Shown here: positions 1-7,527 of the stretch, in pieces
Numbering within the stretch: position 1 is the first letter of the stretch
Layout of the letters: each line of letters opens with the position of its first letter
Assembly: GCA_965262605.1 (NCBI GenBank)
Contig: CBDHFN010000003.1
Location: 496,001 to 560,000 of the forward strand
Reading direction: 5' to 3'
DNA length: 64,000 nt
From: CBDHFN01 sp965262605
GTDB lineage: Bacteria; Pseudomonadota; Alphaproteobacteria; JASGCL01
Notes under the pieces: generated by a model
Database searches by the model: none
Told to the model about the DNA's origin: nothing
What the model saw: the letters and a program-made list of their open reading frames with translations, nothing else
Program-made: the position numbers and the translations under genes

Positions 1-412
1 GAATCGCATCAATAACAATATCTTGCGATGCCGAAGCAATCGCCACGATTAACGCTAAAATAGCTGTTTGTTCAAGATGGCTATGCGGGTCGGTTTGCCC
101 CAAAGCGATGATGCTTAGCATTAAAATACATTGGCATAATAATGCCCAGCCACGCCTTTGCCCAAAATATTTGGTGATAATTCCCAAAGGCACTTTGTCA
201 ATGATGGGCGACCAGCAAAATTTAAACGAATAAGGAATGCTTACCAAGGCAAAAAGCCCGATGGTAGTTTTATCCACGCCAATTTTTGCCAACCAATAGC
301 TTAAAACCGAGAGCGTTAATAATAAAGGTAAGCCAGATGCAAAACCCAAAGCGCCAATTACTAACATTTTCTTGTTCAAGTAAATTGCGGCAATTTGGTG
401 GAATTTACCCAT
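1..412 (-). CDS. ampG: AmpG-like muropeptide permease (MFS, N-terminal part)
   Basis: Partial gene: the start codon is inside the window and the rest runs off the left edge. The visible roughly 137 residues begin MGKFHQIAAIYLNKKMLVIG and contain the PAT/AmpG pattern FASGLPLLLTLSVLSYWL, then GVDKTTIGLFALVSIPYSFKF, then QRRGWAL and a further hydrophobic helix ending IASASQDIVIDAI. AmpG family members import anhydro-muropeptides through the inner membrane for cell-wall recycling. The start lies 3 nt after the stop of the upstream OmpA-like gene, so the two are probably co-transcribed, which fits a shared envelope role. The family call is fairly secure from the N-terminal pattern; substrate is inferred. 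Confidence 0.75.
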   Translation of the reverse strand, partial: MGKFHQIAAIYLNKKMLVIGALGFASGLPLLLTLSVLSYWLAKIGVDKTTIGLFALVSIPYSFKFCWSPIIDKVPLGIITKYFGQRRGWALLCQCILMLSIIALGQTDPHSHLEQTAILALIVAIASASQDIVIDAI

Positions 413-415
413 TGC

Positions 416-1978
416 TTATTGCTTGACCATCACGATAACTACGCGGTTGCGGGCATCTTGCACGCCATCGCGGGTGGGATGGGGTAAATCGCGTTCGCCA
501 TGGGCAACGGCTTTAATCACTTGGCGTTTAATGCCATTGGCGACCAAGAAATCCACGACGCTATTCACGCGGTTTTGCGATAATTTATAATTACCGCTTG
601 CGCTTCCCGACCTGTCGGCATAACCATCGGCGCGCACCATTACTTCATGGGCATTGCGGGCAACTAATAAAATTTGTTCTAATACAGCCTTAGCTTTGGG
701 GCTTAATTTCGCTGTTCCTAAATCAAAATATACTTGAAAATTTTTGCCGTCCGTGAATTCCGTGCCGTTTTTGCCGCCAGTTTTGTTTATTGGGTTATTA
801 TCGGCTAATTCCATGAAAGTATCGGCTTGCCCGTTTTGTGTCCGCGCTGATGCGTTCGGCACAAAATTATTATTGGGATTATTATTGGGAACTAAGCCAT
901 TTTGTCCGCCATTACCTCCTTGACCATTATCATTATAAATAACCGTGCGCGCTGGGGCTTGATAAGCTGGCGGATAACCGACACCCGGTGGGGGCGCGGC
1001 GGGGGGTAATACTTGTTCTAAATAAGCATATTGGGGGTAAAGATTGGCGGGCAGAGTATCTGGCTGACGGCGTTGCGCAACAATTTTACGCATATCTTGA
1101 AATGCCCAAACAAAATTTTGCGCGCAAGGATGCTGCATAATATCTTGGGGGACATTTTCGGATTCCGCTAACCAGCAATCATAATTAACTTGGGTAAAAG
1201 CCGCTTGTTCGGGCGCTAAATCGCGTCCGCCAAATTCCAAAGCTTGTAATAAAGCGTATCTTGCCCGCCATAATTCGCGGCGATTTTCGGGGGTTAATTC
1301 CCATAAATCTGGGTCATCAGGCAATACGGCGCGTCCTTGCTGGGCATACATGGCTTTATTACGGAAATACCGACCAGTTATATCACTGCGGTATTTATCA
1401 ACGAATAATTGTGCCGTTCGTTCATATTCGGTTTGCAAAACCGCGTTAAAACTGCTGCTGATAACTGGTCCAGCCAAAGCATATTGGCTACCTTGAAGGA
1501 TTCTTGGTTGTAATGCCCTTGCGGCGGGACCGCGCCCTTCGTTCGCAAAAGCGATATTAACCCCCGTTGGATTATCATTATAACCATATAACGAACCAAA
1601 AGGACCGCCAGCCGTGCTGCCGACTGCGCCTTTGGGTTCGGCATAACCGACTGGCACAAATGGATTGCCATTACCACCCGTGGGATTGGCGACTAAAACC
1701 TGTCCATTTGTTGGGCGAATTTGTTCTAATTGAAAACTTTTGCCCGCCCAATAATCCTGCCCGTAAAATTTGGCGGGACCCGCTTGTTGCAATGATTTTT
1801 GTAATGTTGCCTCGTTCGGGGTATTGGCGACTTTGACAAAATTATTATAAAAATTATCCGTTTGTTTGCTGGCATAATCAGCCGAAGAACAAGCAACCAT
1901 TCCCAATGACGCAATGGTTAAAATTGCGATATTTTTGGGAAATCGGAAATTAATGGTTTTGTCTGGTATTTTGCGCAT
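416..1978 (-). CDS. OmpA-family outer-membrane lipoprotein
   Basis: The C-terminal ~115 residues form an OmpA/MotB-like peptidoglycan-binding domain (FQVYFDLGTAKLSPKAK, then VRADGYADRSGSASGN, then LSQNRVNSVVDFLV). The N-terminus has a short basic region, a hydrophobic stretch and a lipobox-like GMVAC, so it is probably a lipoprotein anchored in the outer membrane. The middle is Gly/Asn/Pro-rich and unrecognised. I chose the ATG at 1978 (MRKIPDKT) because AAGGG sits 6 nt upstream; an in-frame ATG at 2017 lacks this and would add 13 residues. Likely role: tethering outer membrane to peptidoglycan. The central region has no family I recognise. Confidence 0.85.
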   Translation of the reverse strand: MRKIPDKTINFRFPKNIAILTIASLGMVACSSADYASKQTDNFYNNFVKVANTPNEATLQKSLQQAGPAKFYGQDYWAGKSFQLEQIRPTNGQVLVANPTGGNGNPFVPVGYAEPKGAVGSTAGGPFGSLYGYNDNPTGVNIAFANEGRGPAARALQPRILQGSQYALAGPVISSSFNAVLQTEYERTAQLFVDKYRSDITGRYFRNKAMYAQQGRAVLPDDPDLWELTPENRRELWRARYALLQALEFGGRDLAPEQAAFTQVNYDCWLAESENVPQDIMQHPCAQNFVWAFQDMRKIVAQRRQPDTLPANLYPQYAYLEQVLPPAAPPPGVGYPPAYQAPARTVIYNDNGQGGNGGQNGLVPNNNPNNNFVPNASARTQNGQADTFMELADNNPINKTGGKNGTEFTDGKNFQVYFDLGTAKLSPKAKAVLEQILLVARNAHEVMVRADGYADRSGSASGNYKLSQNRVNSVVDFLVANGIKRQVIKAVAHGERDLPHPTRDGVQDARNRVVIVMVKQ

Positions 1979-2053
1979 ATTAACCCTTATTCTAAGTAAT
2001 ACTAAATTAATATACAATAAAACAAAGTAATTGTCAAATAAAAAAATAAATAC

Positions 2054-2959
2054 TTACGAATTATTTTTATGCGCTAATGGATGCGCGGATTCCACTAATT
2101 TTATTAATTTTTCATCCAATAAATGCGTGTAAATTTGCGTTGTGGCAATATCCGCATGTCCCAGCATCATTTGCACGGCGCGTAAATCGGCACCACCTTG
2201 CAATAAATGGCTGGCAAAGGCATGACGCACGACATGCGGCGAGATTTTTTTGGGGTTTATATGGGCTTGCAATGCTAATTCTTTCAGCATTTGCCCGATT
2301 CGTTGGCGGGTTAAATGCCCATCAGTTGCGGTTGATGGAAATAAATACACCGAATTTTGCTGATTTTTAGGCATAAATTCTAATCGGTGCGGCAGATAAT
2401 TTGCCAAAGCTAATCTGGTTGGTTCGTTTAGCGGCACCATGCGTTCTTTATCACCTTTACCCTTTATGATTAAAACCATGCTATCGGTGCGAATTTGCGT
2501 GATTTTTAAGGTGATTAATTCGCTTACCCGCAATCCCGAAGCGTATAAAATTTCCACCATACATTTTAAGCGGGTTTGTTCTTTGGCGGGTAATTGCTCA
2601 CAAGCCGTGATTAACGCCGTAATTTCATTGTGATTAAGAATTTTGGGCAAGGGGCGCGATGCTTTGGGTGCTTCAATAGTTTCGGTTGGATCATCTTGGG
2701 CAAGGTCTTCGCTTAATAAAAAATGGTGATATTGCCGAATTGCCGAAATTTTACGGCGTTGCGAAGTTGGCTTTAATTGTTGTTGCGATAATTCTTGAAT
2801 ATATAATTCAATATCGCCGCGGCTTAAATTCGCAACCTCTTGCGATTTTGCCCGCCAATATTGCAAATAATCTTGTAAATCGCGCCCATATGAAATGATG
2901 GTATTTTGGGAAAGCCCCCGTTCGGCTGCCATGGATTCTAAAAATAATTGTAATGCCAT
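2054..2959 (-). CDS. xerD: Tyrosine site-specific recombinase XerD
   Basis: A 301-residue tyrosine recombinase with an N-terminal SAM-like core-binding domain and a C-terminal catalytic domain. The full catalytic set is visible: R144 (SGLRVSEL), K168 (KGKGDKER), H242 and R245 (HVVRHAFASHLL), H268 (LGHAD) and the nucleophile Y277 (TTQIYTHL). Length and the SHLLQGGADLRAVQMMLGHA pattern match XerC/XerD. With a partner it resolves chromosome dimers at dif during division. XerD is preferred over XerC by general resemblance, which is an inference. AGGGAG lies 9 nt before the ATG. Confidence 0.88.
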   Translation of the reverse strand: MALQLFLESMAAERGLSQNTIISYGRDLQDYLQYWRAKSQEVANLSRGDIELYIQELSQQQLKPTSQRRKISAIRQYHHFLLSEDLAQDDPTETIEAPKASRPLPKILNHNEITALITACEQLPAKEQTRLKCMVEILYASGLRVSELITLKITQIRTDSMVLIIKGKGDKERMVPLNEPTRLALANYLPHRLEFMPKNQQNSVYLFPSTATDGHLTRQRIGQMLKELALQAHINPKKISPHVVRHAFASHLLQGGADLRAVQMMLGHADIATTQIYTHLLDEKLIKLVESAHPLAHKNNS

Positions 2960-2973
2960 GCGAAATTACTCCC

Positions 2974-4671
2974 TTAAAATTTTGAACCTTTTGGGGTTTT
3001 ACTAAATTCTTGAATGATTTTTTCGGCACTTTCAAGGGTTTCTTGCCAATCACCGCTGTGATGTTGGCGCACAATTCTTAAATTTTCAAACCACGGCGAA
3101 TATTCTCCCTCTAAACCAAAGCGAAAATCGGATTCGCGGTTTAACAATACTAAACCCGGCACGCCCAGAAAATTGGTAAAATATGCGGTTAAATTGCGAA
3201 TCATCACCACGCCGTCTAATGCCGCGATTAACGCAATTAAATGTTCAAAATTAAAATTTATGTCCAATGCAGGTATTTTGCCAATATTTGTAATGCCAGC
3301 TTGCTTGAAACGGCGCAAAAAATGAAAAATTGTGCCATATTGCAAATTTATCCACGCAATATTTTCGCATTTAAGAATATTCACCCATTTTTCCGGCGGG
3401 ATTGAACGATGTTCGCCATTAACCCCAATGGAATGCCAAGTAAAACCGACAATTTTTTGATTCGGATATTGGTTGGCAAGAAATTCTTTAATTTGGCGAA
3501 CTAAATGGGGGTTGGGCTTTAAATAAGCGGGCAAGGGATTTGCATCGGGTAAGTTAAAATAATAAGGAATCGTGCCCAAGTGCATATAGCAATTAATATT
3601 ATATTGGGCGCATAATTGCGGTTCGCTTAATTCACCGCCGCCTGCGATAATGGTAAATTCAGGGTAAGAACGGCGCAATATATGCTCTAATCGTTCGTTG
3701 CAGCTGATAAAAATATTGGCGTTTGTTTGATGCAATACCGACAACATGCTAAAGAAAAATAACTGATCGCCAATTCCTTGTTCGCATTGCACCAAAAGAT
3801 TTTTACCCGCAATGTCAGATTTGCCGTCCCATTTTGGAATATCATAATGGCGCGTATAAGGCATGAAATTCGGCGTAACCCAGCGATTTTCATATTCACA
3901 GAACGCGTTGAATTGATAAAGACTCAATTTATTTAAGCTATAATTCCATAATAAATGCTGGTCATTGGGAAATAATTTAAGCGCGGCTTCGTGGGTTGCC
4001 ATGCCCTTAATATATTCCCCCAAAATCATATATTGATTAATGGTATTATTAATCGCGGCGTAATATTGCTCTGATGTATCTGGTATAGTTTGATAAATTG
4101 CTAAAGCTTCACGATGCAGATAATTTTCTTCGCACCAAAGCGCAAAATTTATTTTATCACTATCCGATATAATGATTTTAGCAATTGCTTGATATGCTTC
4201 ATTAGTTTTACCCATGCCCGCCATCACGCGCCCCCATTCCAAAACAAAAGCAAGCAAGCCATATATATTTTTAAATTGGCTAATAAATGCCAAAGCATCG
4301 TCAAATTGGCGCAAATAACAATATATTTTGCAAATTTGGATAATGGCTTGTTGCGATTCGTCTATCAGTGCTTCGCCATTTTTGGGTAATAATTTGGATA
4401 ATTGCGCAATTGCTTCATTATGCCGTTGCATCTTGTCTAAAATCAACCCATAACGCATGATAATTGCCCGATTTTCAGGTCGTTGCTGATAGGCTTTTTC
4501 AAAATAATCATGGGCTTGGATATATTGGTTGCGCTCCGCCCAAATGCAACCCAAGGCAAAATTTGATTCGTAATGATGGGGGTTTTGCGCTAAATGTTGT
4601 TCACATAAGGCAATTAATTGGCGGGGGTCGCCATTTTGCGATAATTTCAAAATTTCATTAAGGTTGCTCAT
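2974..4671 (-). CDS. TPR protein with C-terminal glycosyltransferase-9-like domain
   Basis: 565 residues. The N-terminal ~250 residues are tetratricopeptide-like helices (for example ALGCIWAERNQYIQAHDYFEKAYQQRPENRAI). The C-terminal half resembles the heptosyltransferase-like domain common in TPR proteins (QCEQGIGDQLFFFSML, then VGFTWHSIG, then NLQYG, then LTAYFTNFLGVPGLVLL). Such proteins are often assigned to glycan or protein glycosylation but substrates are unknown. The start ATG has no Shine-Dalgarno, while TTGCAA-16-TATATT ends only 6 nt before it, so the mRNA may be leaderless. It lies 14 nt upstream of xerD on the same strand. Confidence 0.8.
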   Translation of the reverse strand: MSNLNEILKLSQNGDPRQLIALCEQHLAQNPHHYESNFALGCIWAERNQYIQAHDYFEKAYQQRPENRAIIMRYGLILDKMQRHNEAIAQLSKLLPKNGEALIDESQQAIIQICKIYCYLRQFDDALAFISQFKNIYGLLAFVLEWGRVMAGMGKTNEAYQAIAKIIISDSDKINFALWCEENYLHREALAIYQTIPDTSEQYYAAINNTINQYMILGEYIKGMATHEAALKLFPNDQHLLWNYSLNKLSLYQFNAFCEYENRWVTPNFMPYTRHYDIPKWDGKSDIAGKNLLVQCEQGIGDQLFFFSMLSVLHQTNANIFISCNERLEHILRRSYPEFTIIAGGGELSEPQLCAQYNINCYMHLGTIPYYFNLPDANPLPAYLKPNPHLVRQIKEFLANQYPNQKIVGFTWHSIGVNGEHRSIPPEKWVNILKCENIAWINLQYGTIFHFLRRFKQAGITNIGKIPALDINFNFEHLIALIAALDGVVMIRNLTAYFTNFLGVPGLVLLNRESDFRFGLEGEYSPWFENLRIVRQHHSGDWQETLESAEKIIQEFSKTPKGSKF

Positions 4672-4700
4672 AACAAAAATATACTATATTTGCAACAAAT
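4663..4700 (-). promoter_or_regulatory. Candidate promoter giving a leaderless transcript
   Basis: Reading the minus strand, TTGCAA (4694-4699) and TATATT (4678-4683 on the plus-strand scale, approximate) are separated by 16 nt, and only 6 nt separate the -10-like box from the ATG at 4671. Initiation 6-7 nt after the -10 would fall on the start codon. No Shine-Dalgarno is present. Confidence 0.35.
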
Positions 4701-4721
4701 TGCAAGCCATTATTAAGTGAA

Positions 4722-4809
4722 AATTTTGTTTAGATTCGCAGCCATTTTGACGCTTACGCTATACTAGGATTTTAAGGATTATTAAAATATCACCATCAAA
4801 ACAGCAAGA
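4722..4809. repeat. Short (internally deleted) copy of the 222-bp repeat unit
   Basis: This stretch carries the left-end motif (TTTGACGCTTACGCT), a stub of the arms (AGGATTTTAAGGATTATT) and the right-end motif (AAAACAGCAAGA), with most of the unit missing. A similar short form (TTTTAAGGATTATTAAAATATCACCA, split here across positions) occurs at 50629-50670. In both places it sits directly before a full-length unit, so a short-plus-long arrangement is shared by the two loci. Confidence 0.6.
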
Positions 4810-5040
4810 ATTTTTATGTTCGCACCCGTTTTAACGCTTACGCTTGAATAGAATTAAAAGAATTAAAAGAATTAAAAGAATTAAATGATTATTAAAATAT
4901 TTTTTTATCAAATTTGTTTAAAAATATATGGTTGCATGATGAAAAAGAAAAAAATTCTTAAAATTCTTTTCAATTCTTAAAATTCTTGGTAAAGGGGGTT
5001 TGGGGGAATCCCCCAAAATATAACGAATAAAACAGCATGA
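4810..5040. repeat. Full-length copy of the dispersed 222-bp repeat unit
   Basis: This unit is 231 bp and closely matches the tandem units at 50671-51424. Order: a CGCTTACGCTT left motif, a left arm made of four GAATTAAAA repeats, a roughly 80-nt spacer with TATATGGTTGCATGATG, a right arm of AATTCTT repeats that is the inverted complement of the left arm, a G-run hairpin (GGGGGAATCCCCC) and a right motif ending in AACAGCATGA. The extra length compared with 222 bp is partly one more 9-mer in the left arm. Together with the short copy it fills the 373-bp gap between the TPR gene and the DMT exporter, and it ends 4 bp from the exporter stop codon. I see no coding potential in it. Confidence 0.85.
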
Positions 5041-5044
5041 TTTT

Positions 5045-5956
5045 TTATTTTATAGGAAAATATTTTGGGAATTTTAATGATGGGGTATTTATTATCACCA
5101 CGCCAATAATTGTGATAATAATGCCGATAATTGTGCGAAATTCTAAGACTTCGCCCAAGATAAACACGCCCAAAAATACCGAAATAACCGACCTTATATA
5201 TGATTGCGATGCCGAACGAATCGAGCCAATCAAACGATTAAGATAAACAAATAATACGAAGGCTAACGCCGTGCAAAATACGCCCAAAAATGCCGCCGCG
5301 TATAAAGATTGCTGGGAAATTGCCAATTGCCATGGCTTATCAAAAATCAAACTAAGCGGCAGCGTGCAAGCAAATGAAATGCTTAAAGTCGCAAAACTAA
5401 GGACTATGGGCGATAAATCATGAAATTTACGGGTTTGAATATTGGCAAAAGCATACATGATGGAACATAAAATTACCGCCAATTCCGCCCATAAATTATT
5501 ACCCAAATTCCCCAATTTATCAAAGCCAATCACGATAATAATGCCCGTTAAGCCCAATAAAGCCCCAAAAAATTTCGTAAAATTTGTTGATTCGTGCTTG
5601 GTGATGAAAAATGTGATTAAAAATACAAAAATCGGCACGGTGGAATTTAAGACGCCAGCTTCGGAGCTATCAATATATTGTTGCGCCCAAATTAAAATTA
5701 TCCAAGCCCCAAAATTATTTAAAAATGCTTGCAAAGCAAGCCCGCGCCATTGATTCCGTGTCTTAGGCATTGGCAATTTCATAAAAATAATTATGGGCAA
5801 TAATATTGCCACGGCTAAACCGCAACGAATTGCCACGACGCTAAAAGGTGGAATCGTTGCGACCGCCAATTTTATGAAAAAATACGAAGACCCCCATAAT
5901 AATGAAACCGCCATTAATAATATAAGGCTTTTTAAATTAAGGGGGCTAGCACTCAT
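5045..5956 (-). CDS. DMT-superfamily (EamA) transporter
   Basis: 303 residues, almost entirely hydrophobic, with about ten membrane helices in two related halves, which is the EamA/RhaT arrangement. The first half begins LLMAVSLLWGSSYFFIKLAV, a typical EamA start, and the second half has ALLGLTGIIIVIGFD and LNRLIGSIRSASQSYIRSVISVFLGVFILGE. Family members export amino acids or other metabolites across the inner membrane; the substrate cannot be read from sequence. It starts 3 nt after the maoC stop and so is likely in the same transcript. Its 3' end abuts the 4810-5040 repeat. Confidence 0.85.
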   Translation of the reverse strand: MSASPLNLKSLILLMAVSLLWGSSYFFIKLAVATIPPFSVVAIRCGLAVAILLPIIIFMKLPMPKTRNQWRGLALQAFLNNFGAWIILIWAQQYIDSSEAGVLNSTVPIFVFLITFFITKHESTNFTKFFGALLGLTGIIIVIGFDKLGNLGNNLWAELAVILCSIMYAFANIQTRKFHDLSPIVLSFATLSISFACTLPLSLIFDKPWQLAISQQSLYAAAFLGVFCTALAFVLFVYLNRLIGSIRSASQSYIRSVISVFLGVFILGEVLEFRTIIGIIITIIGVVIINTPSLKFPKYFPIK

Positions 5957-5959
5957 TAA

Positions 5960-6379
5960 TTAATTGCCCAGCACTAAGACTAATGCTTCGCCTTCAACGA
6001 CGACAACATCGCCAACTTTGGCAAGCGTGGTAAGGGTTGCGCGATTTTTCGCAGGCTCAAGCGCGGTAATTTCCACCGAAGCCGTCACGACATCCCCAAC
6101 TTTAACGGGAGCTTTGAATTTCAGGCTTTGCGATAGGTAAATTGTGCCCGTGCCCGGTAATTTTGTCCCTAAAAGCCCCGAGAAAAAACTAGCACTTATT
6201 AAGCCATGCGCAATTCTGCCACCAAAGCGGGTGGTTTTGGCAAATTCTTCGTCCAAATGCACGGGATTAAAATCTTCGGATATATTAGCAAATTGTTGAA
6301 TTTCTTCTATATTAATTTGCTTGGTGATGGATGCGGTTTGCCCGACTTTAAGTTCAGAAAAACTAACATTTTTTGGCAT
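5960..6379 (-). CDS. MaoC-family (R)-specific enoyl-CoA hydratase
   Basis: 139 residues with the single hot-dog MaoC pattern: FANISEDFNPVHLDEEFAKTT contains the Asp/His catalytic pair of (R)-hydratase 2, followed by GGRIAHGLISASFFSGLL. PhaJ-type proteins of this size hydrate crotonyl-CoA-like enoyl-CoAs to (R)-3-hydroxyacyl-CoA, often for polyhydroxyalkanoate synthesis. The start at 6379 (MPKNVSF) is set by AAGGAG 8 nt upstream; a further upstream ATG has none. A palindrome of the PhaR type lies at 6425-6439, supporting a PHA link, but no PHA synthase is in the window. Confidence 0.85.
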   Translation of the reverse strand: MPKNVSFSELKVGQTASITKQINIEEIQQFANISEDFNPVHLDEEFAKTTRFGGRIAHGLISASFFSGLLGTKLPGTGTIYLSQSLKFKAPVKVGDVVTASVEITALEPAKNRATLTTLAKVGDVVVVEGEALVLVLGN

Positions 6380-6424
6380 AATTTTCTCCTTTTGAATGCT
6401 AATAACCATAATTACCATGATTTA

Positions 6425-6447
6425 TGTTGCATTGCAACAAAATTATA
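6425..6447 (-). promoter_or_regulatory. Promoter/operator of maoC with TGTTGCA-T-TGCAACA palindrome
   Basis: A perfect 7-bp inverted repeat, TGTTGCA and TGCAACA around one T, lies at 6425-6439. On the minus strand it follows directly after a TATAAT box (6442-6447) and precedes maoC, so a bound protein would block initiation. The core TTGC-N3-GCAA resembles the CTGC-N3-GCAG site described for PhaR of Rhodobacter sphaeroides (recalled, not checked). The -35 region is weak. Confidence 0.5.
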
Positions 6448-6485
6448 GCGAATATTCTTCATTTTTTGCTAAAATTTTATACAAT

Positions 6486-6547
6486 TATTCCCCAAATATT
6501 GCGATTGCCATTGGAAATAAAATATCCTCTAAAAAAAATGGGGAATA
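6486..6547. repeat. Respiratory-gene upstream module, copy 1
   Basis: The arms TATTCCCCA (6486-6494) and TGGGGAATA (6539-6547) are perfect 9-bp inverted repeats around 44 nt. The 12-mer AAATATTGCGAT (6494-6505) is shared with copy 3. The right arm is followed, after ATCCGCCCATAATACTCC, by the -35 box of the DUF983 promoter. Related copies: 43499-43561 and 51421-51475. Confidence 0.7.
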
Positions 6548-6564
6548 TCCGCCCATAATACTCC

Positions 6565-6592
6565 TTGATAAATCAATAGCAAGTGATATAAT
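6565..6592 (+). promoter_or_regulatory. Promoter of the DUF983 gene
   Basis: TTGATA (6565-6570), a 16-nt spacer and a consensus TATAAT (6587-6592), 35 nt before the ATG at 6628. A GGA-containing AAGGAATC element lies in front of the start codon. The -35 begins 18 nt after GGGGAAT of the upstream module. Confidence 0.65.
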
Positions 6593-6627
6593 ATGTTAAA
6601 TTTCAACAAATTAAGGAATCATGCTAT

Positions 6628-6978
6628 ATGGCTAAAATTTCAAAAATTTCGCTTTTCAAGCGCGGATTCATGGGCAAATGCCCCAATTGTGGTCATGGGC
6701 ATTTATTTGGTAAATATCTAAAACAAACCAAAAATTGTCAAAAATGCCACGCAGATTTTAGCAATATTACCCCTGATGATGCGCCAGCATGGGCAACGAT
6801 TTTGATTGCTGGTCATATTATTACATTTATCATGCTGTATGTGGTGCAACGCGAGATTTTACCCTTTTGGGGTGAAGTTATTTTACTTACCATGCTGACG
6901 ATTTCGTTGGTTTTGCTGATTTTACCACGAGTTAAGGGTATATTTATTAATTTAATATGGTATCATAAACAATTTTAA
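6628..6978 (+). CDS. DUF983 zinc-ribbon membrane protein
   Basis: 116 residues. An N-terminal zinc-ribbon-like CPNC...CQKC set (C18, C21, C37, C40) is followed by ADFSNITPDDAPAWATILIAGHI and two membrane helices, the DUF983 layout. In many Alphaproteobacteria DUF983 genes lie between cox3 and surf1 near cytochrome oxidase genes, so a role in oxidase assembly is a reasonable guess, but no cox3 or surf1 is next to this copy. It has its own strong promoter and overlaps the convergent gene downstream by 4 nt. Confidence 0.85.
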   Translation: MAKISKISLFKRGFMGKCPNCGHGHLFGKYLKQTKNCQKCHADFSNITPDDAPAWATILIAGHIITFIMLYVVQREILPFWGEVILLTMLTISLVLLILPRVKGIFINLIWYHKQF

Positions 6979-7523
6979 TGATTAGTAAACCAAGCGGGCG
7001 GGGTGCGCTTTGTCCATTTGGCGATTTTATATTTTTGCAAATTATAATAATTGCGATATGCACCGATGGAATCGCCATTAATTTGATAAATTTCGGGCAT
7101 GACTTGGGGTATTTCTGTCTTGGTTTCAAGGGGATTAATGCGCATTGGCAATGCGCCCAATTGGGCGATTAAGCCTTTGGTGGCGCATAAATGAATTTTG
7201 CCATATCGGTGCGTATATTCGGCATTAAGATATAGTAATAATTCATGCAACCATAAATAATTTTTATCGCCCTGCATCGCCCAAATAACGCTTGGGTGGT
7301 GTATATGGCTGGCTTTATATAAGATATTTTCCCTTGCATCAGGCAATAAATATTCTTTACTAATTCGCCCAGATTTCGTTATATATTGCTGAATTTCGCC
7401 GTCTAAAATGCGGTGGCAAGTAGAGAGAATTTGGCAATATTCCACTATCATTTTGACAACATGCTTATCGCAATGCGCCATGGCGCATAATTGAGGATTC
7501 GCATCGCAATAAAAAATATTCAT
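6975..7523 (-). CDS. Phage-type conserved protein of unknown function
   Basis: 182 residues beginning MNIFYCDANPQLCAMAHCDKH and continuing HVVKMIVEYCQILSTCHRIL. I recognise this N-terminus as that of an uncharacterised family common in large tailed phages (MNIF-x-D-x2-P-x2-CA-x2-HCDKHVVKM-type). The fixed Asp, His, Cys and Lys residues suggest an enzyme, but no function is established to my knowledge. It stands 4 nt downstream of tmk on the same strand, where many Alphaproteobacteria carry holB. No other phage gene is nearby. Transfer from a phage is plausible; base composition looks no different from the neighbours. Confidence 0.7.
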   Translation of the reverse strand: MNIFYCDANPQLCAMAHCDKHVVKMIVEYCQILSTCHRILDGEIQQYITKSGRISKEYLLPDARENILYKASHIHHPSVIWAMQGDKNYLWLHELLLYLNAEYTHRYGKIHLCATKGLIAQLGALPMRINPLETKTEIPQVMPEIYQINGDSIGAYRNYYNLQKYKIAKWTKRTPPAWFTNH

Positions 7524-7527
7524 TTTC

